Below are positions 43,876 to 50,126 of a stretch of DNA of 50,126 bases, in pieces. Each line of letters opens with the position of its first letter. The stretch's first letter is position 1. The translations under genes were made by a program, and so were the position numbers. The DNA comes from Hydrogenophilales bacterium. GTDB taxonomy: Bacteria; Pseudomonadota; Gammaproteobacteria; Burkholderiales; Eutrophovitaceae. The DNA lies in NCBI GenBank assembly GCA_902627495.1, contig CACOJS010000012.1, positions 1-50,126 on the forward strand. The letters run 5' to 3'. Under the pieces are notes generated by a model. The model was given only the letters and a program-made list of their open reading frames with translations, was not told the origin of the DNA and did not search any database.

Positions 43876-44454
43876 ATGGTGCTTTTTGGAAAACAGTCGT
43901 CCCAAGCAAATCGAGAAACTGCCAAAGCAGAGTTTGAAAAAGCCTGCGAAATCTCTGGCGATAGTCGAGAGATAAGAGCCCTGAGGATGAGGATTGGGCT
44001 TAGGGCAAGAGCTCATATTGACAAATCTTTTATAGAGGGAGCTGAGAAAACGGCGGTTTATGATGAAGCGTGTCTTCGAGCGGTTGCCTCTGGTAGGGAA
44101 AAACCACCTCCCCCCAAGCCAACTATGTATCAAAAAGTCAAGAGTGCCTCTGGTGAAATTGTTACCTACATTCCTGAAGAAATTGCTGAAGAGGCCTTCA
44201 AAGTAGGAGCCAAGTACCAATTAACTGAAATTGAGGCAAAGCCAGCAATTGACCTGGTTCAAAGTCTCGCTAATTCAGTTAGTTATCAACTGCATCTTGA
44301 GGAGCCTTTGGTGGCTGTTTATTTTCTACGAGAGGAACATGATTATTTTCCAAGCGACGAAGTAGAACAGTCAGAAGAAGACGATAATACCGATACAGGG
44401 CAAGCTACCAGTGATAAAAGCACTCAAGAAAACCGAACTAAAGACGAGGACTAA
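43876..44454 (+). CDS. Unknown protein of the three-member flagellum-linked family (paralog 3)
   Basis: The 192-residue protein has no membrane helix. It contains the two motif blocks of the family: A-L-R-x9-H-x4-F-x-E-G (35-55) and G-E-I-V-T-Y-I-P (93-100) followed by A-F-K-V-G (107-111). The spacing between blocks is about 15 residues longer than in paralog 1, with a proline run at 77-82 in between. The C-terminal 40 residues are acidic. It starts 57 bases after fliA and is followed by paralog 2 after 100 bases. It may be the soluble member that binds to the two membrane-anchored ones (inference). Confidence 0.75.
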   Translation: MVLFGKQSSQANRETAKAEFEKACEISGDSREIRALRMRIGLRARAHIDKSFIEGAEKTAVYDEACLRAVASGREKPPPPKPTMYQKVKSASGEIVTYIPEEIAEEAFKVGAKYQLTEIEAKPAIDLVQSLANSVSYQLHLEEPLVAVYFLREEHDYFPSDEVEQSEEDDNTDTGQATSDKSTQENRTKDED

Positions 44455-44554
44455 GATATACCTAAATAAACTGAATTAATTAAAAACCCAGGATCAAAGG
44501 ACCATATGTCCAAATCTAGCGAATTTTTTTCGGACTATTATTGAGAGGTTATTC

Positions 44555-45349
44555 ATGAGTAATTTCCTTTTGCTATTAATCCTGTTTGTATTAGCGTCAG
44601 TTCTACTTCTAATAGTTTACCTGATTGATCGAGTAAACATTATTGAAAAGGTTACCCTTAAATTTACTGGAGATGCCAAACTCAAAGAAGGGGAAAGTAC
44701 TGGGGTATTTGCAGGGCTTGAAGCTGAAAAACTGTGGGGAGCAATGAGTGGACTTCCTACTGAAGGGTGGGATAAGGAAGCCCTCGACGAAATTCGCCCC
44801 AGATACGAGGTTATCCTTCAAAAGCATGCTGAGGCACTTTTTGAAGCTGGTGCACTAGATGGTAAAGAGGGATTAACAAAGCCACCCGACAACATTCACT
44901 CTGTTAATACACTTAGGGGTGGAGTAAATTCGTGGATCCCCCAACAATATGCTGATGCAATTTATGAGTCTGGCAACGATCGATCGAAAACAGACGGGGT
45001 GGAGCTAACAATTATCCGAAATAAATTGGATGAGGCCTATTCAAACATGTTGAACCAAGTTGGTTTAACACCATCCAGACCCATCTCAGAACAAGTGCTA
45101 CCTCTATCCATGGAAACAACTCCACCCTCTGCAGAAGATGGCGAGATTGAGCAGGATGAAAAAAGAGACCGCTTGGCAGAGGCAATTAATGAAGAACTTA
45201 ACCCTCAGGAAGGTACTCCTAACACCTCAGGTGAGACTTCAAATCAAGGACCTGAGGCCTCAGTAGAACAACAAAATAATTCAGATTCTGGGGTAAATCA
45301 AGAGGGTGAAACCATTAAGAAAGAAAAACAACCCGAATTAACCTCATGA
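44555..45349 (+). CDS. Bitopic membrane protein of the three-member flagellum-linked family (paralog 2)
   Basis: The 264-residue protein has a membrane helix at about 4-24, then a short linker and the shared domain at about 57-171: L-W 60-61, D-E-I-R 78-81, K-H 90-91, L-F-E-A-G 95-99, S-W-I-P 126-129, Y-E-S-G 137-140, V-G-L 169-171. Every one of these is exactly 40 residues before its counterpart in 27685-28536. Only the T-D-G site shifts by two. The C-terminal 90 residues are acidic and disordered. GAGAGG precedes the ATG. No known domain is recognised. Confidence 0.75.
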   Translation: MSNFLLLLILFVLASVLLLIVYLIDRVNIIEKVTLKFTGDAKLKEGESTGVFAGLEAEKLWGAMSGLPTEGWDKEALDEIRPRYEVILQKHAEALFEAGALDGKEGLTKPPDNIHSVNTLRGGVNSWIPQQYADAIYESGNDRSKTDGVELTIIRNKLDEAYSNMLNQVGLTPSRPISEQVLPLSMETTPPSAEDGEIEQDEKRDRLAEAINEELNPQEGTPNTSGETSNQGPEASVEQQNNSDSGVNQEGETIKKEKQPELTS

Positions 45350-45373
45350 TTGGTAATATTATTATTTCTGTTC

Positions 45374-45400
45374 TCAAGTTTTCTTGGATCTGGTCGAACT
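45374..45400 (+). promoter_or_regulatory. Candidate sigma-28 (FliA) promoter of fliS
   Basis: TCAAGTTT, 11 bases, then GTCGAACT, compared with TAAAGTTT-N11-GCCGATAA. The -35 half matches 7 of 8 and spacing is exact; the -10 half keeps only the CGA core. It ends 35 bases before the fliS start. Confidence 0.35.
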
Positions 45401-45435
45401 CTATAATTAGGTAGATTAATCAAGGAGTAATAGTT

Positions 45436-45912
45436 GTGGCGATAAAAAATAAAGCGTTGGAAGCCTATGGAGAAGTTAAGGTAGCAAGTGGTGTAGGAAG
45501 TTCAGATAATGTCCAGTTAATCCAAATGCTATTAGATGGTCTTATCGAGAACCTTTCAGCTGCCGAAGGGCAAGTACAAAGGGTACTGACCTTGAAAGCA
45601 GGGGAAGAGCATCGTGAGGAAATAGCTAACAAAAATAGGACGCTTACTCGGGCTGCAAACATTGTGATGGGTCTGCAAACTGCCCTTGATCATGATAAAG
45701 GGGGTGAGTTAGCAAAAAACCTTAATGAGCTATACGCCTATGTCAGTCGGAAAATATTCTTAGTAAACGCTCAAAATGACCTTGAAGCACTTAAGGAAGT
45801 TAAAGGTTTAATGGAAAATATTAGATCAGCATGGAAACAGGTACCATCTTTGGTCCCGGGTGCCAAGAGTAAAACTGGCGAGGCTAAACAAGCTACATCT
45901 TTCGCAGCCTAG
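45436..45912 (+). CDS. fliS: Flagellar export chaperone FliS
   Basis: FliS binds the flagellin C-terminus and prevents early polymerisation. The 158-residue helical product has the family lines A-Y-x-x-V, L-I-Q-M-L-L-D-G-L-I-E-N-L, A-L-D-H-D-K-G-G-E-L-A-K-N-L-N-E-L-Y-A-Y and N-D-x-E-A-L-K-E-V. It starts with GTG at 45436 after AAGGAG at 45422-45427. It is away from fliC/fliD, which are not in the window. The tail beyond residue 140 is an extra polar extension. A hairpin follows at 45988. Confidence 0.9.
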   Translation: MAIKNKALEAYGEVKVASGVGSSDNVQLIQMLLDGLIENLSAAEGQVQRVLTLKAGEEHREEIANKNRTLTRAANIVMGLQTALDHDKGGELAKNLNELYAYVSRKIFLVNAQNDLEALKEVKGLMENIRSAWKQVPSLVPGAKSKTGEAKQATSFAA

Positions 45913-45987
45913 AGGGTACATCCGTGTTTGCCCTACCCCCCATACTTTTTTAGTATACATCCTTTTTTTCTACGACCTCTGCGTAAG

Positions 45988-46016
45988 ACGGCTCCCCATT
46001 TAAATGGAGGAGCCGT
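45988..46016 (+). terminator. Strong hairpin after fliS, possible bidirectional-type terminator or mRNA 3' end
   Basis: ACGGCTCC (45988-45995) pairs with GGAGCCGT (46009-46016), and the 13 bases between contain the palindrome CCATTTAAATGG, so the stem can extend with one bulged A. The T run after it is short (TTTCT), so classical Rho-independent termination is likely weak. A T-rich stretch also precedes it. It separates fliS from the small gene at 46124. Confidence 0.5.
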
Positions 46017-46123
46017 TTCTGTGGTACCCTGATACATTCTTAACTACGTATCCTAAGAGATCGTTTATTTAATTTTTGTTAATTGCTAAACTACCAGAGC
46101 GATTCTAAGAGGAGCTAAGATTA

Positions 46124-46339
46124 GTGTTTTCTAAAAACAAACGCCCGTGTAAAAATTGTAGAACTATTAGATTGTTCGTTCTTGCTGCAATCCCACTAAT
46201 AATAATGATTGGTACAAGTCAGGACTTTGCACTTCCCCCATGGGATTTCCATGCCCTTATTGGGGACATGTTTTTGGGTGCATTACTAATCGTATTCGCT
46301 TGGAGAGTGTATAAAGACTTCTGGGACAGAAGTAAATAG
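46124..46339 (+). CDS. Small two-helix membrane protein with N-terminal CxxC, between fliS and motA
   Basis: The frame gives 71 residues from GTG at 46124, with AGAGGAG about nine bases upstream. The N-terminus is basic with C9-K-N-C12, and two membrane helices lie at about 16-32 and 42-62, with a charged tail. It could be a small stator or assembly factor, or unrelated. No family is recognised. The good ribosome-binding site and biased hydrophobic composition support translation. Confidence 0.6.
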   Translation: MFSKNKRPCKNCRTIRLFVLAAIPLIIMIGTSQDFALPPWDFHALIGDMFLGALLIVFAWRVYKDFWDRSK

Positions 46340-46366
46340 TAGTCGATTACCATCAATAACCTGTTT

Positions 46367-46393
46367 TCAAGATTCGGTTGATTCTGCCGACTA
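46367..46393 (+). promoter_or_regulatory. Candidate sigma-28 (FliA) promoter of motA-motB
   Basis: TCAAGATT, 11 bases, GCCGACTA matches the sigma-28 consensus TAAAGTTT-N11-GCCGATAA at 12 of 16 positions with exact spacing and an intact GCCGA. It lies 108 bases before motA. The -35 half begins TCAAG as does the fliS candidate, so the strain's FliA may favour this variant. Confidence 0.5.
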
Positions 46394-46501
46394 CCATAGA
46401 AGCATTGAAAGTTTCGATAACATTTAAGCATTAGAATTCAAACTTGAGTAAAATAGAATTTTAAATGTATTGAAAACACTATTTTCGTTGGGAAAAATTT
46501 T

Positions 46502-47260
46502 ATGGATATAATGACTTTAATAGGATTGCTGGGAACTTTCGGGCTCATTATTATGGCAATGGGCGATGTGGGGCCCTTTGTAGATATGCCGTCCGTATAT
46601 ATTGTTTTAGGGGGAACAACTACAGCAGTTATGATGCGCTCATCGATTCCCGAGTTTGTTGGAGGAATTGGAGTTGGGCTTAAGACATTACTTGCTAAGG
46701 TAGAAGACCCTGCAGCGTTAATAGAACAGCTAGTGGAATTGGGGACTATCGCGAGAAAAGACGGAATGATAGCCCTCGAAGGTCAAGACATCAAAAATCC
46801 TTTCTTGGCTAAAGGTATCAGAATGCTAGTTGATGGTACGGATGGAGCACTAATCAAAAAAGCAATGGAAGTAGAGATGACCCATATGACCAATAGGCAC
46901 AAACTGGGGAAAAGTTTCTTCTCAGCAGCTCAAGAAATTGCTCCAGCGATGGGTATGATTGGTACTCTGGTAGGTTTGGTTTTAATGCTAGGTAATATGA
47001 GCGACCCCAAGTCAATCGGACCTGCTATGGCTGTTGCACTTCTCACGACCATGTATGGAGCTATTGTCGCCAATGTTCTGTGCCTACCCATTGTTCAAAA
47101 GCTTCAAACCTTAGCCGATAAAGAGGCGTATAACAATGAGCTCTGCCTAGAAGCGATACTATTTATTCAAAAAGGAGGTAACCCACGTTTGTTACCTGAT
47201 GTGCTTATGGGATTTGTTCCACCGAAAAAGCGCCAGGCCCTTGCTGATGCTACTGCTTAA
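46502..47260 (+). CDS. motA: Flagellar stator protein MotA (PomA/MotC-like)
   Basis: MotA with MotB forms the ion channel that drives rotation. The 252-residue product has four membrane helices, the M-D-I-M-T-L-I-G-L start, the conserved cytoplasmic loop (R-K-D-G-M-I-A-L-E) and the P-A-M-G-M-I-G-T-L-V-G-L motif around the channel proline. Length and start resemble PomA/MotC rather than Escherichia coli MotA (295), which suggests sodium as coupling ion. MotB follows after 67 bases. Confidence 0.94.
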   Translation: MDIMTLIGLLGTFGLIIMAMGDVGPFVDMPSVYIVLGGTTTAVMMRSSIPEFVGGIGVGLKTLLAKVEDPAALIEQLVELGTIARKDGMIALEGQDIKNPFLAKGIRMLVDGTDGALIKKAMEVEMTHMTNRHKLGKSFFSAAQEIAPAMGMIGTLVGLVLMLGNMSDPKSIGPAMAVALLTTMYGAIVANVLCLPIVQKLQTLADKEAYNNELCLEAILFIQKGGNPRLLPDVLMGFVPPKKRQALADATA

Positions 47261-47327
47261 TTAAAGTCAGCAAACAATTTCATATTCATAGTTTTAGGTC
47301 TTTTGAACAAACTTTTAAAAATATCTT

Positions 47328-48596
47328 ATGGCTGAAGCTGAAGAAGAAAAGAAACCTGAAGATAATGCTGAAAGTAAGGCAGAATCCTCAGAATCCCCTC
47401 CCCCGGAAGAAGAAAAGAAAGAAAATGCTCCTGAAGACGGTGGTGAAGCCAGTGGAGGGGGTGAAGAGGAAGAGGAAGAGGAAGGCTGCCCCGAGTGCGA
47501 GGACTGTCCACCTACCGGAGCACCAGCTTGGATGGCTACCTTTGCAGATATGGCAACTCTACTGATGGCGTTCTTTGTTCTTATATTATCGTTTGCCGAA
47601 ATGAATGTTCCTAAATTTAAACAAATCAGTGGAACGATGAGAAACTCATTTGGTATTCAGAGACTTATTCCGGTAGTCGAGATGCCTAAAGCGACCAGCA
47701 TTATCGCCCAGCATTTCTCACCAGCTCAAGCAGAGCCAACCCCTCTAAATACAGTTCGTCAACAAACTACAGATGACTCTCAGGAAAATGTTGAGGTAAA
47801 AAAAGATGACAATCCCCACGAGTCTGAAACTAGTGCCGATGTGAAGGCCGTAGAACAAGCACTCGCTAAGGAAATAGCTGAGGGTCAAGTAGTAGTTAAA
47901 GCTGAGGATGGAAAAGTGGTTGTGGAAATGATCGAACAACCCACCACCGCTGGGGGACAAGGTGAAAACGAGGGAACGAACGCGGGGGGCAAAACAACAG
48001 CTGGAGCAAATGTATCAGGAGTTGTATCTCAGGAAACCATAGAGCTTTTTGCTAAAGTAGCTGAGGTGCAGTCCCAAGTAAAAAGTACGGTTCAAGTCAA
48101 TGAAGGATCAGGAGGTTCTGAAGGAACCGGTAGTGCCAAACAGAATGAAACTGATGCCCAATTTGAGAAAATAAAAGCCGACCTCTCGGATGAAATTTCT
48201 AAAGGACTAGCAGAAGTGGAGAGGGAGGGGGACCAGATAATTGTCAGACTAGCAGAGCAAGGCTCATTTCAGTCTGGCCGAGCTGATCTCCAAGCAGGGT
48301 TTCTACCATTGCTTAAAAAAGTAGGAAGTACAATCGCCGGCACGAACGGTCAAGTACGAATAGAGGGTCATACCGATAATGTACCTGTAATGGTAAACGA
48401 TCGGTTTTCATCTAATTGGGATTTGTCAGGAGCCCGAGCTGGGGCTGTAGCAGACTATCTTCTAGCGGAGGGCGGTGTGGCACCCGGCAGAATCGCAGTC
48501 CAAGGATTTGCCGATACTAAACCTATAGATACCAATGAGACTGCATCTGGAAGAGCAAAAAACCGGAGAATTGAGGTTATTGTTGATGGCTCGTGA
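47328..48596 (+). CDS. motB: Flagellar stator protein MotB (PomB-like) with acidic N-terminus and long periplasmic insert
   Basis: The 422-residue product has a 53-residue very acidic N-terminal cytoplasmic extension, cysteines 54, 57 and 60 (C-P-E-C-E-D-C-P-P), a membrane helix at 68-90 with ion-binding D74 in T-F-A-D, the plug segment, an insertion of about 180 residues, and an OmpA-like peptidoglycan-binding domain near 305-422 (I-E-G-H-T-D-N-V-P, A-K-N-R-R-I-E-V). The C-x-C-P-P ahead of the helix resembles Vibrio PomB. It is about 110 residues longer than PomB (roughly 315). Confidence 0.94.
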   Translation: MAEAEEEKKPEDNAESKAESSESPPPEEEKKENAPEDGGEASGGGEEEEEEEGCPECEDCPPTGAPAWMATFADMATLLMAFFVLILSFAEMNVPKFKQISGTMRNSFGIQRLIPVVEMPKATSIIAQHFSPAQAEPTPLNTVRQQTTDDSQENVEVKKDDNPHESETSADVKAVEQALAKEIAEGQVVVKAEDGKVVVEMIEQPTTAGGQGENEGTNAGGKTTAGANVSGVVSQETIELFAKVAEVQSQVKSTVQVNEGSGGSEGTGSAKQNETDAQFEKIKADLSDEISKGLAEVEREGDQIIVRLAEQGSFQSGRADLQAGFLPLLKKVGSTIAGTNGQVRIEGHTDNVPVMVNDRFSSNWDLSGARAGAVADYLLAEGGVAPGRIAVQGFADTKPIDTNETASGRAKNRRIEVIVDGS

Positions 48597-48656
48597 ATAC
48601 ACTAACCAATTCTATTCACGAAATCGTATATTTGGGTAGAATTATTACGAATAAAG

Positions 48657-49241
48657 GTGTTTCTAAATTTACGGAAGATGGCAAATATCTCACACAAGAA
48701 AAAAGAAAGCCGGTTATCAAAATGGCTGATGATAGTAATTTTTCTTTGTGCCGTAATTTTAATTTTCCAGAGAGATTATGATGACTATCGCCATAAACCT
48801 AATTGTTCAGACTTTCTGTCTACTGCTAAATCCACACAGTTCAAATTACAAGATAACGGTATAGCGATCGATAAGAAAAACGGTGTCAAGTGGTATAGAT
48901 GCAACGCGGGGCAAAGATTCATAAATAATTCATGCACTGGAAAGACCTTAACCTTCAATTGGGAGGAGGCAATGGATTTCCCCAATGAACTGACGAAACT
49001 GACATCGTTAAATTGGAGACTACCAACCAAAGAAGAAACACAATCCCTCAGGAGATCTGATTGCATTAACCCAGCCGTTGACCGGAACATATTTCCTGAT
49101 ATAAAAGTTGCGAATTATTGGACAGGAAGTCCATCACGACGTGGAAAGTTGTTCGGCTGCTCATTCTATACCTACGATGGTAGAATATCTTGTCTGATGC
49201 GAAGGGAAAAAACTCACCCCATCATGTTAGTCCTCGACTAG
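48657..49241 (+). CDS. Membrane-anchored Lcl/DUF1566-domain protein
   Basis: The product is up to 194 residues. A membrane helix lies at about 23-38 after a lysine-rich start; the rest (from about 45) is a DUF1566/Lcl-type domain, with W-R-L-P-T-K-E-E, an N-Y-W-T-G-S motif and five or more cysteines spaced for disulfides, so it is likely extracytoplasmic. The start is uncertain: GTG at 48657 or ATG at 48678; neither has a strong RBS. It sits between motB and fleQ with its stop two bases from the fleQ stop; relation to motility is unknown. Confidence 0.7.
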   Translation: MFLNLRKMANISHKKKESRLSKWLMIVIFLCAVILIFQRDYDDYRHKPNCSDFLSTAKSTQFKLQDNGIAIDKKNGVKWYRCNAGQRFINNSCTGKTLTFNWEEAMDFPNELTKLTSLNWRLPTKEETQSLRRSDCINPAVDRNIFPDIKVANYWTGSPSRRGKLFGCSFYTYDGRISCLMRREKTHPIMLVLD

Positions 49242-49243
49242 AA

Positions 49244-50126
49244 TTACCTACTCTTCAATTGATATTTGTTTATTTTTTCTACAAGAGTGGTCCTTTGGAG
49301 ATTAAGAAGGCGTGCGGTCTTAGAAATATTGCCGTCGGCCCGATCAAGTGCCAATTTGATAAGATTTTTTTCAATGTCGGCAAGATGTTTTTTAAGTGGT
49401 AGCCCACCACTAGGAAATTCATCGCCTCCCTGTGCAAGCATTATTGTATTTTCCAGGGGATTCTTAAGGTTTTTTTGAACTTGAACCCATTCTAAAGCTG
49501 CCTCTTTTGTAGAAAACTCTTTTACTATCATATTATTTGGTATAGCCTCATTTCCCTTTACACACCTCCACTTCTGATCAAAGTAAACAGACCAACCCTC
49601 TACTTTCGACCCTGCGTTTGTCTCTGAATGAGGTGAAGAAGTTACTGGTAGAGCGGGGGATGCAAATACATCTTCAATTGATAACTTAGGATTAGGATGC
49701 TTTTCTGCCAAAGTGCTTGGTAGCATGCTTGCGGGAACAACTTCTGTTGAAAGGACTTTTCCAGGAAACAATGTAGAGAATCGGTCTACAAAGTTCCCTA
49801 ACTCCCTAATATTTCCTGGCCAGTCATATTTAGCTAGAAATTGGGAAAACTCTTCAGATAGTCTAACAGGCTCATTTTTGTCGGCAAAACTCGTAGCAAA
49901 TTTATCAAACAACTCTGGAATATCTTCCAACCGATCCCGAAGAGGAGGCAAATGAATTGGGAGAACATTTAGTCTGTAGAAAAGATCTTCCCTAAATCTG
50001 CCCTCAGTAATCTCTTTTGGAAGATGTCGGTGAGTTGCAGCAATGACTCGAACATCAATTGATAGCTGTTTCTGGGATCCAATAGGATCTATTTTTCTTT
50101 CTTGTAAAACCCTAAGAAGCTTGACC
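49244..50126 (-). CDS. fleQ: Sigma-54-dependent flagellar master regulator FleQ/FlrA, C-terminal part, 5' end off window
   Basis: The minus-strand frame is open from the right edge, giving the last 294 residues. It starts inside the AAA+ domain (V-R-V-I-A-A-T-H and then F-R-E-D-L-F-Y-R-L-N-V, the sensor-type motifs), followed by the wall W-P-G-N-I-R-E-L. The Fis-type helix-turn-helix at the end has Q-R-T-T-L-V-E-K, typical of FleQ/FlrA. FleQ activates flhA, fliE and fli operons at sigma-54 promoters. Between ATPase and HTH there is an extra domain-like segment of about 45 residues (see findings). The GAFTGA loop and N-terminal domain are beyond the window. Confidence 0.9.
   Translation of the reverse strand, partial: VKLLRVLQERKIDPIGSQKQLSIDVRVIAATHRHLPKEITEGRFREDLFYRLNVLPIHLPPLRDRLEDIPELFDKFATSFADKNEPVRLSEEFSQFLAKYDWPGNIRELGNFVDRFSTLFPGKVLSTEVVPASMLPSTLAEKHPNPKLSIEDVFASPALPVTSSPHSETNAGSKVEGWSVYFDQKWRCVKGNEAIPNNMIVKEFSTKEAALEWVQVQKNLKNPLENTIMLAQGGDEFPSGGLPLKKHLADIEKNLIKLALDRADGNISKTARLLNLQRTTLVEKINKYQLKSR

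Noticed and set aside
44506..44544. A 12-residue frame before paralog 2
   Set aside because: Too short to support, no RBS or attenuator-like structure could be shown.
45400..45410. TATAAT just before fliS as a sigma-70 -10 box
   Set aside because: No acceptable -35 hexamer at 16-18 bases; the overlapping sigma-28-like pattern fits better.
1..50126. CRISPR arrays, tRNA or rRNA genes, insertion sequences or phage genes
   Set aside because: No spaced direct repeats, cloverleaf-like sequence, transposase, integrase or rRNA segment was seen on reading both strands.

Overview
The window is AT-rich DNA from a Gammaproteobacterium that probably has a polar flagellum. The diagnostic block is fliK-fliL-fliM-fliN-fliO-fliP-fliQ-fliR-flhB on the minus strand, divergent from flhA-flhF-fleN-fliA on the plus strand, with a FleQ/FlrA-type sigma-54 activator cut by the right edge. 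FlhF, FleN and FleQ together are typical of polar flagellation in Pseudomonas- and Vibrio-like lineages. The rluD-pgeF pair next to bamD, and bcp next to a PIN-PhoH gene, also fit Gammaproteobacteria. A PomA/PomB-like stator suggests sodium drive and perhaps a marine habitat (inference). I cannot name the genus. No rRNA, tRNA, insertion sequence or CRISPR was seen, and no gene-free stretch exceeds 300 bases.

Left part (1-8.2 kb): the end of an NTF2-like gene and a small Sel1-type exported protein, then a compact acyl-CoA cluster of SDR dehydrogenase, MaoC hydratase, DUF35 protein and thiolase-like protein. The thiolase-like protein lacks the usual thiolase cysteines and resembles the Ltp2/DUF35 retro-aldolases of sterol side-chain degradation. 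Next come two tandem paralogous membrane-anchored class III nucleotide cyclases with TolB-like and TPR domains.

Middle part (8.2-27.7 kb): mostly housekeeping genes. They are a TPR-methyltransferase, bamD, rluD, pgeF, a DinG/YoaA helicase, rmuC, typA, divergent selD and selU (selenium use for tRNA 2-selenouridine), an ArnD-like protein that has lost its metal ligands, a Bcp peroxiredoxin, PIN-PhoH, and rpsF-rpsR-rplI followed by dnaB. A Sel1-repeat protein and two small envelope proteins follow.

Right part (27.7-50 kb): the flagellar region. It is unusual in two ways. First, the fli-flhB operon continues past flhB into four genes of unknown function: a SPOR protein with a degenerate AAA-like domain, a small acidic protein, a coiled-coil membrane protein and a bitopic membrane protein. 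Second, cheYZAB, which follow fliA in Pseudomonas-type clusters, are absent. In that place are two unknown genes, fliS, a small membrane protein and the stator genes. The last gene of the flhB tail (27685-28536) and the two genes after fliA (43876-44454, 44555-45349) are paralogs sharing an unrecognised domain, with an ungapped match of about 80 residues between two of them. They may form an undescribed flagellum-associated system. Candidate sigma-54 promoters precede fliK, flhA and the first unknown gene after fliA, and candidate sigma-28 promoters precede fliS and motA.
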